This document shows, piece after piece, positions 48,411 to 57,207 of a DNA stretch of 64,000 nucleotides (its first letter is position 1; each line of letters begins with the position of its first letter). Below the pieces are notes generated by a model that was not told the DNA's origin, made no database searches, and saw only the letters and a list, made by a program, of their open reading frames with translations. The stretch comes from Mycobacterium paraterrae (GTDB lineage Bacteria > Actinomycetota > Actinomycetes > Mycobacteriales > Mycobacteriaceae). Location: assembly GCF_022430545.2 (NCBI RefSeq), contig NZ_CP092488.2, forward strand, positions 3,286,001-3,350,000, read 5' to 3'. A program made the position numbers and the translations under genes.

Positions 48411-49637
48411 ATGCCCGCAGAATCTGCAGACAGCACGCCCGACTGGCGGGACAAGAAGCGCCGGCTGTGGATGATGGGCTTGGTCTTTCCCACGCTGACG
48501 ATCACCGTCACACCGTTCATCTGGGGGATGAACCAGTTGGGTTGGTACCCCGCTTCCCAAGTGTTGTTCTGGATCGGCCCGATCCTGCTCTACGTCGTTA
48601 TGCCCACCCTCGACGTGCATTTCGGGGCGGACGGGCAGAACCCGCCCGACGACGTCGCTCGGCGACTCGAGGAGGACAAGTACTACCGGGCCTGCGTTTT
48701 CGCGTTCGTGCCGCTGCAGTACCTGAGCCTGTTCCTGGCGGCCGGGGTGTTCACCGCGCCGAACTTGAGTTGGCTGGGTCAAGAAGGCCCGCTGGGCTGG
48801 CCGGCCAAGATCGGCCTGGCGCTCTCGATCGGCGCGCTGGGCGGCGTCGGCATCAACACCGCGCATGAAATGGGACATAAGAAGGCATCGCTGGAGCGCT
48901 GGCTGTCCAAGATCTCCCTGGCGCAGACCGGGTATGGGCACTTCTTCATCGAGCACAACCGGGGTCACCATGTCCGCGTCGCGACGCCGGAGGACCCGTC
49001 GTCGGCCCGCTTCGGTGAGACGTACTGGGAGTTTCTGCCGCGCAGCGTGGTTGGCAGCCTGCGCTCGGCGTTGCGGTTGGAGGCCAAGCGGATACGCCAG
49101 AAGGTCGGCAATCCGTGGAACCCAAGAACATACCTACTCAACGACGCCCTCAACGCGTGGCTGATGACCGTCGTGTTGTGGGCCGTGCTGATCGCGCTGT
49201 GCGGATGGGCACTGCTGCCGTTCCTGCTCATCCAGGCGGCGTTCGGCATCAGTCTGCTGGAGGCGGTCAACTACCTCGAGCACTACGGCCTGCTCCGGCA
49301 GAAGAAGGCCAACGGGCGCTATGAACGCTGCACTCCGGAGCACAGCTGGAACTCCGACCACATCGTCACCAATCTCTTGCTGTATCACCTGCAGCGCCAT
49401 AGCGATCACCATGCGAACCCAACCAGGCGTTACCAATCGCTGCGCAGCATGGACGGGTCGCCGACTCTTCCCTGCGGCTACGGGGCGCTGATCGGACTGA
49501 CCTACATCCCGCCACTGTGGCGTCGGCTGATGGACCACCGGGTGCTCGAGCACTACGGCGGCGACGTGTCGAGGGTCAACATGCAACCGCGACTGCGCGC
49601 GAAGACCCTCGCCCGCTACGGCGCGGCCGCCGCCTAG
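48411..49637 (+). CDS. alkB: Alkane 1-monooxygenase AlkB, copy 1
   Basis: 408 residues from the ATG at 48411; GGAGG lies 8 nt upstream, favouring it over the GTG at 48402. Integral-membrane non-haem di-iron hydroxylase: His boxes HEMGHK, EHNRGHH and LQRHSDHH, plus the NYLEHYGLLR motif. It hydroxylates the terminal carbon of alkanes using electrons from rubredoxin. It has no adjacent rubredoxin and differs from copy 2 in its N-terminus and loops, so it is an older duplicate with possibly different chain-length range. Confidence 0.93.
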   Translation: MPAESADSTPDWRDKKRRLWMMGLVFPTLTITVTPFIWGMNQLGWYPASQVLFWIGPILLYVVMPTLDVHFGADGQNPPDDVARRLEEDKYYRACVFAFVPLQYLSLFLAAGVFTAPNLSWLGQEGPLGWPAKIGLALSIGALGGVGINTAHEMGHKKASLERWLSKISLAQTGYGHFFIEHNRGHHVRVATPEDPSSARFGETYWEFLPRSVVGSLRSALRLEAKRIRQKVGNPWNPRTYLLNDALNAWLMTVVLWAVLIALCGWALLPFLLIQAAFGISLLEAVNYLEHYGLLRQKKANGRYERCTPEHSWNSDHIVTNLLLYHLQRHSDHHANPTRRYQSLRSMDGSPTLPCGYGALIGLTYIPPLWRRLMDHRVLEHYGGDVSRVNMQPRLRAKTLARYGAAAA

Positions 49638-49790
49638 CTGCACCTGGCCGCTGACCGGCCGATCGGCCGGTGGCTGCTGCCCGGCGTCCGTGCCCGGTGC
49701 CCGTGCTCGCCGAGCGCGCACTGAGGCCGGGTTTTCCGCCGCTTTCCCGTCCTAGATCCACGTTCGACGCCCGCGCTTGACCGGCTACGG

Positions 49791-49819
49791 TTTACAAAGA
49801 TGGCATCAATGTCTAGACA
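49791..49819 (+). promoter_or_regulatory. Predicted promoter and palindrome upstream of alkB copy 2
   Basis: TTTACA (-35-like) and TAGACA (-10-like) separated by 17 bp. The -10 box is part of a perfect 10-bp palindrome TGTCTAGACA (49810-49819), a candidate operator for the TetR regulator at the end of the same operon. Confidence 0.45.
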
Positions 49820-49882
49820 ACGGACGTAGCAAGCAGTAATGTCCAATCCTAAGGTGCGATGGCTCACAAGGAGGTTGGCGAT

Positions 49883-51109
49883 ATGACTTCACCGGCAGGG
49901 GCGCTCAGCCCGCAGGTCTGGCAGGACCGGAAGCGCTACATGTGGCTGATGGGACTGATCGTCCCAACGCTGCTGATCGCGATCCTGCCGATCATCTGGG
50001 CGATGAACCAGGCGGGCTGGCAGGCTGCTTCGCAGGTCTGGTTTTGGATCGGCCCGATCCTGCTCTACGTGGTCCTGCCGGCCCTCGACCTGCGGTTCGG
50101 CGCCGACGGCCAAAATCCGCCCGACGAGGCCATGCAGTGGCTCGAAGACGACAAGTACTACCGCTACTGCACCTATGCCTTCATTCCGTTCCAGTACATC
50201 AGCCTGGTGCTCGGCGCCTACCTGTTCACGGCGTCGAACCTGAGTTGGCTGGGCTACGAGGGGTCGCTCAGCTGGCCGGCCAAGATCGGCCTCGCGCTAT
50301 CAGTCGGGACGCTGGGCGGCGTCGGTATCAACACCGCCCACGAAATGGGACACAAGAAGGAATCGCTGGAGCGCTGGTTGTCCAAGATCACCCTGGCGCA
50401 GACCGGTTACGGCCACTTCTACATCGAGCACAACCGCGGCCACCACGTCCGGGTGGCGACACCGGAGGACCCAGCTTCAGCGCGCTTCGGGGAGACGTTC
50501 TGGGAGTTCCTGCCGCGCAGCGTGATTGGCAGCGCGAAGTCGTCGCTGCACCTGGAGGCTCAGCGGATCCGGCGTCAGGGCGGCAACCCGTGGAACCCCA
50601 CGACCTACCTGTCCAACGACGTCGTCAACTCCTGGCTGATGACCGTGGTGCTGTGGGGCGCCCTGCTCGCGGTGTTCGGGCCCGCGTTGATCCCCTTCCT
50701 GATCGTCCAGGCGGTCTTCGGGTTCAGCCTGTTGGAGTCGGTCAACTACCTCGAGCACTACGGCCTGCTACGGGTCAAGAAGGACAACGGCCGCTACGAG
50801 CGCTGCACGCCGGAGCACAGCTGGAACTCCGACCACATCGTGACGAATCTGTTCCTCTATCACCTGCAGCGGCACAGCGATCATCACGCGAATCCGACTC
50901 GGCGCTACCAGACGCTGCGCAGCATGGACGGCGCGCCGAACCTGCCCAGCGGTTACGCCGCGCTGATCGGAGTGACCTACTTTCCGCCGCTGTGGCGCAA
51001 GCTGATGGACCACCGGGTGCTCGAGCACTATGACGGCGACATCACCCGCGTCAACATCCAGCCGCGGCTGCGTAAGAAGGTGTTGGCACGCTACGGGGCC
51101 GCCGCGTAA
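49883..51109 (+). CDS. alkB: Alkane 1-monooxygenase AlkB, copy 2
   Basis: 408 residues from the ATG at 49883 with AAGGAGG 8 nt upstream; the in-frame ATG at 49859 precedes that ribosome-binding site. All His boxes conserved (HEMGHK, EHNRGHH, LQRHSDHH). Very similar to copy 1 along its length, and closer to the single AlkB of M. tuberculosis (Rv3252c). Its stop overlaps the rubA start (TAATG), so it is the copy served by the rubredoxins. Confidence 0.95.
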   Translation: MTSPAGALSPQVWQDRKRYMWLMGLIVPTLLIAILPIIWAMNQAGWQAASQVWFWIGPILLYVVLPALDLRFGADGQNPPDEAMQWLEDDKYYRYCTYAFIPFQYISLVLGAYLFTASNLSWLGYEGSLSWPAKIGLALSVGTLGGVGINTAHEMGHKKESLERWLSKITLAQTGYGHFYIEHNRGHHVRVATPEDPASARFGETFWEFLPRSVIGSAKSSLHLEAQRIRRQGGNPWNPTTYLSNDVVNSWLMTVVLWGALLAVFGPALIPFLIVQAVFGFSLLESVNYLEHYGLLRVKKDNGRYERCTPEHSWNSDHIVTNLFLYHLQRHSDHHANPTRRYQTLRSMDGAPNLPSGYAALIGVTYFPPLWRKLMDHRVLEHYDGDITRVNIQPRLRKKVLARYGAAA

Positions 51110-51270
51110 TGGCACGTTACCGTTGCCCCGGTTGCGACTATGTTTACGACGAAGCCGAAGGCGCTGTGCGAGAAGGATTCCCGGCAGGAACCAACTGGGA
51201 CGACATTCCCGAGGACTGGGGTTGCCCAGACTGCGCCGTACGCGAGAAGCCCGATTTCGAATCGATCTAG
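51109..51270 (+). CDS. rubA: Rubredoxin RubA
   Basis: 53 residues, starting on the last base of the alkB stop. Two CxxC knuckles, RCPGCDYVYDE and WGCPDCAVREK, bind a single iron. It carries electrons from a rubredoxin reductase to AlkB. AlkG1-type motif details differ from RubB (no Gly-Ala insertions seen), so the two may not be equivalent. Confidence 0.95.
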   Translation: MARYRCPGCDYVYDEAEGAVREGFPAGTNWDDIPEDWGCPDCAVREKPDFESI

Positions 51271-51285
51271 GTAAGGACTAACGAC

Positions 51286-51468
51286 ATGAACGCCTACAAA
51301 CTCTTCGTCTGCGTCCAGTGCGGCTTCGAGTACGACGAAGCCAAGGGCTGGCCGGAGGACGGCATCGCCCCCGGCACCCGCTGGGACGACATCCCCGAAG
51401 ACTGGAGCTGCCCGGACTGCGGTGCCGCGAAATCCGACTTCGAGATGGTCGAAGTCGCCCGCTCGTGA
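51286..51468 (+). CDS. rubB: Rubredoxin RubB
   Basis: 60 residues with the same fold: FVCVQCGFEYDEAKGWPEDG and WSCPDCGAAKSDFEMVEV. It starts 15 bp after rubA. The second rubredoxin of alkB-rubA-rubB operons is usually the one able to support AlkB turnover. Confidence 0.95.
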   Translation: MNAYKLFVCVQCGFEYDEAKGWPEDGIAPGTRWDDIPEDWSCPDCGAAKSDFEMVEVARS

Positions 51469-51521
51469 CATCCGGCGCTGCCGCACGCAGCAGCAGCGCA
51501 ATACCCATTAGGGTCGCGCAT

Positions 51522-52145
51522 ATGCGAAGGGTCCCGTACGCCGAGGCGTCGCGGGCCCTGCTGCGTGATTCGGTGCTCGACGCGATGCGCGAACTGCTCG
51601 GCAGCCGCGACTGGTCGGCGATCACGCTGGCCGACGTCGCCCGCGCCGCGGGCATCAGCCGCCAGACCATTTACAACGAGTTCGGGTCGAGGCAAGGCCT
51701 GGCCCAGGGCTACGCGTTGCGGCTGGCCGACCGCCTGGCGGGTGCCGTCGAGGACGCCATCTACGCCAACGTGGGCGACGTCTATGCCGCACTGCTGCAG
51801 GGCTTTCGGGCTTTCTTCGCCGACTCGGCAGCCGATCCGCTGGTGATCTCGCTGCAGACTGGGGTCGCCAAACCGGATCTGCTGCAGATCATCACCACCG
51901 ACAGCGGACCGATCATCACGCACTGCTCGGCCCGGCTGACGTCGTCGTTCATGAACAGCTGGATGCGGGCCAGCGAGGAGGACTCCGGGATGCTGGCGCG
52001 CGCCATCGTCCGGCTGGCGATGAGTTATGTGTCGATGCCGCCGGAGGCCGACCATGACGTGGCCGCTGACCTGGCACGACTGATGACGCCCGCAGCTGAG
52101 CGTTACGGGGTCCGCGTCGACCAGGGGGGCCAAGAGATCAGTTGA
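51522..52145 (+). CDS. TetR-family regulator of the alkane operon (AlkX-like)
   Basis: 207 residues from the ATG at 51522, 7 nt after TAGGGT, a leaderless pattern; a GTG at 51465 overlapping the rubB stop is an alternative coupled start. N-terminal helix-turn-helix ITLADVARAAGISRQTIYNEFGS. The rest is a ligand-binding TetR core. Corresponds to Rv3249c, the alkane-operon repressor, so it likely represses alkB-rubA-rubB and responds to fatty acid or alkane signals. Confidence 0.9.
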   Translation: MRRVPYAEASRALLRDSVLDAMRELLGSRDWSAITLADVARAAGISRQTIYNEFGSRQGLAQGYALRLADRLAGAVEDAIYANVGDVYAALLQGFRAFFADSAADPLVISLQTGVAKPDLLQIITTDSGPIITHCSARLTSSFMNSWMRASEEDSGMLARAIVRLAMSYVSMPPEADHDVAADLARLMTPAAERYGVRVDQGGQEIS

Positions 52146-52259
52146 GACGCTTTCGGCTTCCCTTATCGCAGAATGAGCGGTAGCTTAGAGCAACCTTAGA
52201 GGCATGTCCCACCCGACGAGGCACGTTACTTGTGTACGTCTAATGAAGGGTTTGGGGCA

Positions 52260-54677
52260 ATGGCTGGTCGGCGTCGTAACGGGAAGCACCCACGTGGCAA
52301 GGCCTGGCGTCGTCAGCTAGTCGGCCTGGGCGCTGGCGCGTTTTTGGCATGTGGCACGGCGTCGTTCGTGCACGCGCCGGCCGCTCATGCCGACGAGTTC
52401 GGTGCGATCCTCGATCCGATCATTAATTCCCTTGCGGGGCTTGTTGATCCGTGGATCGCGTTGGATCCATCTGCCGGTGCGGATCTGGGCTCGTTGGGTG
52501 TGAGCGCTGCCGATCTGCCCGATGCCGGCGCGGCGCTCAGCGCGGCCGATCCATGGACGTCGTTCCTGCAAGGACTTGAGCAGGACTGGATCGGCAGTTC
52601 GTTTGGTCAGCAGGTGGATACGGCGCTCAACGCGTGGTTTAGTCAGGCTGTCCCGGCCGCCGATTCCGCCGGCGGCGCATGCGGCCTGATTTGTAATGGT
52701 GCTGATGGAGTCGGGGGCGGCACGCTGCTGCAGGCCGAAGGGCAAGGTGGCGGGTTGATATTCGGCAACGGCGGCGATGGTGCCACCGACTTCGCCGGCC
52801 AAGGCGGTGCCGGTGGGGACGCCGGTTGGTGGGGCAATGGTGGTGCCGGTGGTGACGGCGTCGACGGCGGGTCCGGTGGTGACGGTGGTGCTGGCGGGCT
52901 GTTCTACGGCAACGGCGGCGACGGCGGCCACGGCGGCGATGGCAGCGACGGGGCGGACGGCACTGTTAACACTGCGGCCACCGGCGGCGTGAACGGTGGA
53001 GCCGGCGGAGCGGGCGGTTCAGCCGGACTCTTCGACATCTTCGGTAGCGGCGGTGCCGGCGGGGCCGGTGGTGGCGGTGGCGACGGCGGCAATGGCGCCG
53101 ACGGTGCCGACGGCGTAACCGGTGTGGCCGGGGTGAACGACGGCGTCGGCGGCAAAGGTGTTGACGGCGGTAACGGCGGGGCCGGCGGCAACGGCGGCGC
53201 TGGCGGAGCGGGCGGCACGGCAGGGTCTTTCGGCACCAACGGCACCGAGGGGGCCGGTGGCAACGGCGGTAACGGCGGCGACGCCGGCACCGGCGGCGAT
53301 GGCGGCGCCGGCGCCAACGGCAACGGCGACCATGTCAACGGCGGAACCGGCGGTACGGCCGGCCAGCCGGGCGCCGTTGGCGCCGGCGGGTCCGGGGGCG
53401 CCGGCTCGACCACGGGCACCACCGGTACCAACGGCACGTACAGCCTGGCCACCGGCGGTCGGGGCGGGACCGGCTACAGCCCGACCGGCTTTTTGAATGG
53501 AATCGCCAATAAAGGCGGTGACGGCGGTGCCGGCGGGTCCGGCGGTGCGCTGGGCAACGGTGGAGCAGGCGGAACAGGCGGGCACGGTGAAGACGTCGGC
53601 AACGCTGCCTTAACCACGGGTGGTGCCGGCGGCAACGGCGGAGTCGGCGGTGACGGCGGCGGTTCTGGGTTCGGCGGCGTCGGCGGTGCCGGCGGCAATG
53701 GTGGCAGCGGGCCGACCGCTATAGACAACGGTACGGGCGGAGCCGGCGGTGACGGCGGTAATGGCGGTAACGGCGGCGCAGATGGGAACGGCGGCAACGG
53801 CGGTAACGGCGGTAATGGCGGCTTTGGCACGGGCGATCAGGTGCACGGCGGTACCGGAGGAAATGGCGGTGACGGCGGTAACGGCTACGGGTCCGCCAAC
53901 ATCGCGGGCACCGGCGGCACAGGCGGCAGCGGCGGAGACACTGAGTCGTCTTTGCCGCCCGGTTCCTCCGTCCCGCAAAACGCTCTCGGATACGGCGGCG
54001 ACGGCGGCGACGGCGGTAACGGGGGCAATGGCTTCGATGGCGCTTACAGCAGTGCCGGTGGTGCGGGCGGCCACGGTGGCTATGGCTACGGGCTGTCCCC
54101 GTTTATCCCCACCGGCGGTCAGGGCGGCGACGGCGGTTACGGCGGTGGCGATGGCATCAACGTTGGAGGATCGCCCGGCCTGGGCGTAGAGGGCGGCTTT
54201 AGCAACGGGGGCGGCGGCGGCGGCGGGGGTGGCGGCGGTGCCAGCATCCTCGACGGCACGGGTGGCCCCGGCGGAACCGGGGGCAAAGGGGGCAGCAGCC
54301 TCGGCGATTTTGTGGGCGTCCATGGCGGCACCGGCGGTACCGGCGGCACCGGCGGTCTAGGCAACTACAACCACGGCGTCGGAGGCTCCGGCGGCCTCGC
54401 GGGCAACGGCGGGACCACGGCGGGCGTCGTCGCCGGTGGCCCCGGCGGAGACGGAGGCGCCGGCGGCATCGGCAACGCCGGAAGCGTCGGAGGCAACGGC
54501 GGCTTCGGCGGAAACGGCGGTGGCGTGGGGGCCGGCGGCAACGGCTCCGGCGGCGCCGGTGGCGCCGGTGGCACCGCCTCATCTGGCTTACAGGGCGGCG
54601 ACGGAGGAAACGGCGGGAACGGCTATGCGAACGGAACGCCCGGCACACCGGGAACACCGGGTGTGGACCAGGGATAG
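52260..54677 (+). CDS. PGRS-repeat protein with signal peptide and no PE domain
   Basis: 805 residues from the ATG at 52260. The N-terminus is a basic stretch (GRRRNGKHPRGKAWRRQ), a hydrophobic core (LVGLGAGAFLACGTASF) and an Ala-x-Ala cleavage site (APAAHA-DE). About 85 residues of ordinary sequence follow (FGAILDPIINSLAGLVDPW), then about 640 residues of GGxGG-type repeats (GGNGGNGG, GGAGGDGG) with Asn/Asp typical of PGRS domains. No PE or PPE module is present. The arrangement points to Sec or Tat export, not ESX-5. It lies between the alkane operon and sahH, where M. tuberculosis has no gene. Confidence 0.9.
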   Translation: MAGRRRNGKHPRGKAWRRQLVGLGAGAFLACGTASFVHAPAAHADEFGAILDPIINSLAGLVDPWIALDPSAGADLGSLGVSAADLPDAGAALSAADPWTSFLQGLEQDWIGSSFGQQVDTALNAWFSQAVPAADSAGGACGLICNGADGVGGGTLLQAEGQGGGLIFGNGGDGATDFAGQGGAGGDAGWWGNGGAGGDGVDGGSGGDGGAGGLFYGNGGDGGHGGDGSDGADGTVNTAATGGVNGGAGGAGGSAGLFDIFGSGGAGGAGGGGGDGGNGADGADGVTGVAGVNDGVGGKGVDGGNGGAGGNGGAGGAGGTAGSFGTNGTEGAGGNGGNGGDAGTGGDGGAGANGNGDHVNGGTGGTAGQPGAVGAGGSGGAGSTTGTTGTNGTYSLATGGRGGTGYSPTGFLNGIANKGGDGGAGGSGGALGNGGAGGTGGHGEDVGNAALTTGGAGGNGGVGGDGGGSGFGGVGGAGGNGGSGPTAIDNGTGGAGGDGGNGGNGGADGNGGNGGNGGNGGFGTGDQVHGGTGGNGGDGGNGYGSANIAGTGGTGGSGGDTESSLPPGSSVPQNALGYGGDGGDGGNGGNGFDGAYSSAGGAGGHGGYGYGLSPFIPTGGQGGDGGYGGGDGINVGGSPGLGVEGGFSNGGGGGGGGGGGASILDGTGGPGGTGGKGGSSLGDFVGVHGGTGGTGGTGGLGNYNHGVGGSGGLAGNGGTTAGVVAGGPGGDGGAGGIGNAGSVGGNGGFGGNGGGVGAGGNGSGGAGGAGGTASSGLQGGDGGNGGNGYANGTPGTPGTPGVDQG

Positions 54678-54919
54678 TAGCTGTTCTTCGCCCCTTTGCC
54701 GATAGTGACGCCCGGCGTGCGCGGGCAGATAACGGCAATAATGGTGCAGTGAAGCCGCCGCGCCTCGGCCACGACGGTCGCCAAAACTTTTGGCAGCCCC
54801 GCCGATCCTCGCAGTGCGGGTCGCTCTTCCTGACCCGGCATCACTGCATCATCGCGTCGGGGACTACCGTGTACGCAAGCTAAGTAGTTGACACCGACGA
54901 AGATTGGGCCAGAAACACT

Positions 54920-56392
54920 ATGACGACGACCGAACATCCGCTGACCGCCGACGTGGTGAACGGGATCGACTTCAAGGTCGCCGACCTGTCGTTGGCCGAT
55001 TATGGCCGCCGCGACATCGAGCTCTCCGAGCAGGAGATGCCGGGTCTGATGTCGCTGCGCCGCGAATACCACGACGTCCAGCCGCTCAAGGGCGCCCGCA
55101 TCTCGGGCTCGTTGCACATGACTGTGCAGACCGCGGTGCTGATCGAGACCCTGACCGCGTTGGGTGCGGAGGTCCGTTGGGCGTCCTGCAACATCTTCTC
55201 CACCCAGGACCACGCCGCCGCCGCGGTGGTCGTCGGCCCGCACGGCACCCCGGAGAACCCGCAGGGTGTGCCGGTGTTCGCGTGGAAGGGCGAGACCCTC
55301 GAGGAGTACTGGTGGGCCGCCGAGCAGATCCTGACCTGGCCGGACGAGCCGGCCAACATGATCCTCGACGACGGTGGTGACGCCACCATGCTGGTGCTGC
55401 GCGGCGCGCAGTACGAGAAGGCCGGCGTCGTTCCGCCGGACGACGAAGACGACTCGGCCGAGCACCGGGTGTTCCTGAACCTGCTGCGCAAGCGGTTCGA
55501 GACCGACAAGGACAAGTGGACCAAGATCGCCGCGTCGATCAAGGGCGTCTCTGAAGAGACCACCACCGGGGTGCTGCGCCTGTACCAGTTCGCCGCCGCC
55601 GGTGAGCTGTCGTTCCCGGCGATCAACGTCAACGACTCGGTGACCAAGTCCAAGTTCGACAACAAGTACGGCTGCCGGCACTCGCTTATCGACGGCATCA
55701 ACCGCGGTACCGACGTGCTGATCGGCGGCAAGAAGGCCCTGATCTGCGGTTACGGCGACGTCGGCAAGGGTTCGGCGGAGTCGCTGGCCGGCCAGGGCGC
55801 ACGCGTGACGGTCACCGAGATCGACCCGATCAACGCCTTGCAGGCGCTGATGGAGGGCTTCGACGTCAAGCGGGTGGAAGACGTGATCGGCGAGGCCGAC
55901 ATCATCATCACCACCACTGGTAACAAGGACATCATCACCCTTGAGCACATCAAGGCGATGAAGGACAAGGCGATCCTGGGCAACATCGGTCACTTCGACA
56001 ACGAGATCCAGGTCGCCCGACTGGAGAAGTCCGGCGCGATCAAGACCAACATCCGTCCCCAGGTCGACCTGTGGACCTTCCCGGACACCGGTAAGTCGAT
56101 CATCCTGCTGTCCGAGGGCCGGCTGCTGAACCTGGGCAACGCGACCGGCCACCCGTCGTTCGTGATGAGCAACAGCTTTTCCAACCAGGTCATCGCGCAG
56201 ATCGAACTGTGGACCAAGAACGACGAGTACGACAACGAGGTCTACCGGCTGCCCAAGCACCTGGACGAGAAGGTCGCCCGCATCCACGTCGAGGCGCTCG
56301 GCGGCGAGCTGACCAAGCTCACCAAGGAGCAGGCCGAATACATCGGCGTGGACGTCGACGGCCCGTACAAGCCGGACCACTACCGCTACTGA
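54920..56392 (+). CDS. sahH: S-adenosyl-L-homocysteine hydrolase SahH
   Basis: 490 residues, ATG. Motifs: SLHMTVQTAVLIETL, NAD-binding GYGDVGKGSAESLAGQG, IGHFDNEIQ, and the C-terminal DGPYKPDHYRY that donates Lys/Tyr to NAD. It cleaves SAH to adenosine and homocysteine, keeping methylation going. The 242 bp upstream of the ATG hold its promoter. Hairpin terminators follow. Confidence 0.97.
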   Translation: MTTTEHPLTADVVNGIDFKVADLSLADYGRRDIELSEQEMPGLMSLRREYHDVQPLKGARISGSLHMTVQTAVLIETLTALGAEVRWASCNIFSTQDHAAAAVVVGPHGTPENPQGVPVFAWKGETLEEYWWAAEQILTWPDEPANMILDDGGDATMLVLRGAQYEKAGVVPPDDEDDSAEHRVFLNLLRKRFETDKDKWTKIAASIKGVSEETTTGVLRLYQFAAAGELSFPAINVNDSVTKSKFDNKYGCRHSLIDGINRGTDVLIGGKKALICGYGDVGKGSAESLAGQGARVTVTEIDPINALQALMEGFDVKRVEDVIGEADIIITTTGNKDIITLEHIKAMKDKAILGNIGHFDNEIQVARLEKSGAIKTNIRPQVDLWTFPDTGKSIILLSEGRLLNLGNATGHPSFVMSNSFSNQVIAQIELWTKNDEYDNEVYRLPKHLDEKVARIHVEALGGELTKLTKEQAEYIGVDVDGPYKPDHYRY

Positions 56393-56443
56393 GTTGCCGA
56401 AGCGCCGGTTGCCGAGGGCCCGGTCAGCCGGGCGCCGGCGGCC

Positions 56444-56467
56444 GAACGCCCGACTAGCCGGGCGTTC
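56444..56467 (+). terminator. Terminator-like hairpin between sahH and tmk
   Basis: Arms GAACGCCCG (56444-56452) and CGGGCGTTC (56459-56467), perfect 9-bp pairing with a 6-nt loop. A second, weaker hairpin (GCCCGG/CCGGGC) lies just upstream. No U-run, as usual for mycobacterial intrinsic-type terminators. Confidence 0.6.
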
Positions 56468-56491
56468 GCGCCCCTCGTCGGAAGGCGCGCC

Positions 56492-57121
56492 GTGCTGATT
56501 GCCATCGAGGGCGTCGACGGCGCCGGCAAGCGGACGCTCACCGACGGCCTGCGCGCGAGGTTCGAGGCCGCCGGGAAATCCGTGGCGACCCTGGCGTTCC
56601 CGCGGTACGGGCAGTCGGTGACCGCCGACGTCGCTGCCGAGGCATTGCACGGTCAGCACGGCGACCTGGCGTCGTCGGTGTATGCGATGGCCATGCTTTT
56701 CGCGCTGGATCGCGCGGGTGGTGCCGATCAGATCCGCGAACTGTGTCACGACCATGACGTGGTGATCCTCGACCGCTATGTCGCCTCCAACGCCGCCTAC
56801 AGCGCCGCACGTCTGCACCAGCCGGCCAGCGGCGAGGCGGTTGGCTGGGTGCACGACATCGAATATGGCCGGCTGGGACTGCCGGCGCCGGACTGGCAGG
56901 TGTTGCTCGGAGTGTCGGCCGAACTGGCTGATCAGCGGGCCCGGCACCGCGCAAGCATGGACGCCGGCCGAGCGCGCGACGCCTACGAACGCGACGCCGG
57001 GCTGCAGCAGCGGACCGGCGCGGTGTACGCCGAGCTGGCCGCCTCGAACTGGGGCGGCCGCTGGCTGGTGGTCGACGAGACGGTCGATCCGGGCCGCCTC
57101 AAGGAGCAGTTAATGGCTTAG
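56492..57121 (+). CDS. tmk: Thymidylate kinase Tmk
   Basis: 209 residues, GTG. P-loop GVDGAGKRT (7-15), FPRYGQSV substrate loop, LDRYVASNAAY (DRY motif), and lid-region Arg-rich RARHRASMDAGRARDAYERD. It phosphorylates dTMP to dTDP. First gene of the tmk-mtrA-mtrB-lpqB order of mycobacteria; same length as other mycobacterial Tmk proteins. Confidence 0.95.
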   Translation: MLIAIEGVDGAGKRTLTDGLRARFEAAGKSVATLAFPRYGQSVTADVAAEALHGQHGDLASSVYAMAMLFALDRAGGADQIRELCHDHDVVILDRYVASNAAYSAARLHQPASGEAVGWVHDIEYGRLGLPAPDWQVLLGVSAELADQRARHRASMDAGRARDAYERDAGLQQRTGAVYAELAASNWGGRWLVVDETVDPGRLKEQLMA

Positions 57122-57207
57122 TTGCCACTCGGTTCTGAGACGGCTGTGGTAATAGGTGCACGAAACGCGCGTGTGGCAGCCCCGTTTTGTCGCGTTCTGG
57201 TGACACC

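Noticed and set aside
52904..54574. Pro-rich minus-strand open frames in the PGRS region
   Set aside because: Direct mirror of GGC/GCC-rich repeats; no start signals or non-repetitive sequence.
52777..54574. Short GGC-rich repeats that might be taken for a CRISPR array
   Set aside because: Irregular coding repeats with no constant repeat-spacer structure and no cas genes.
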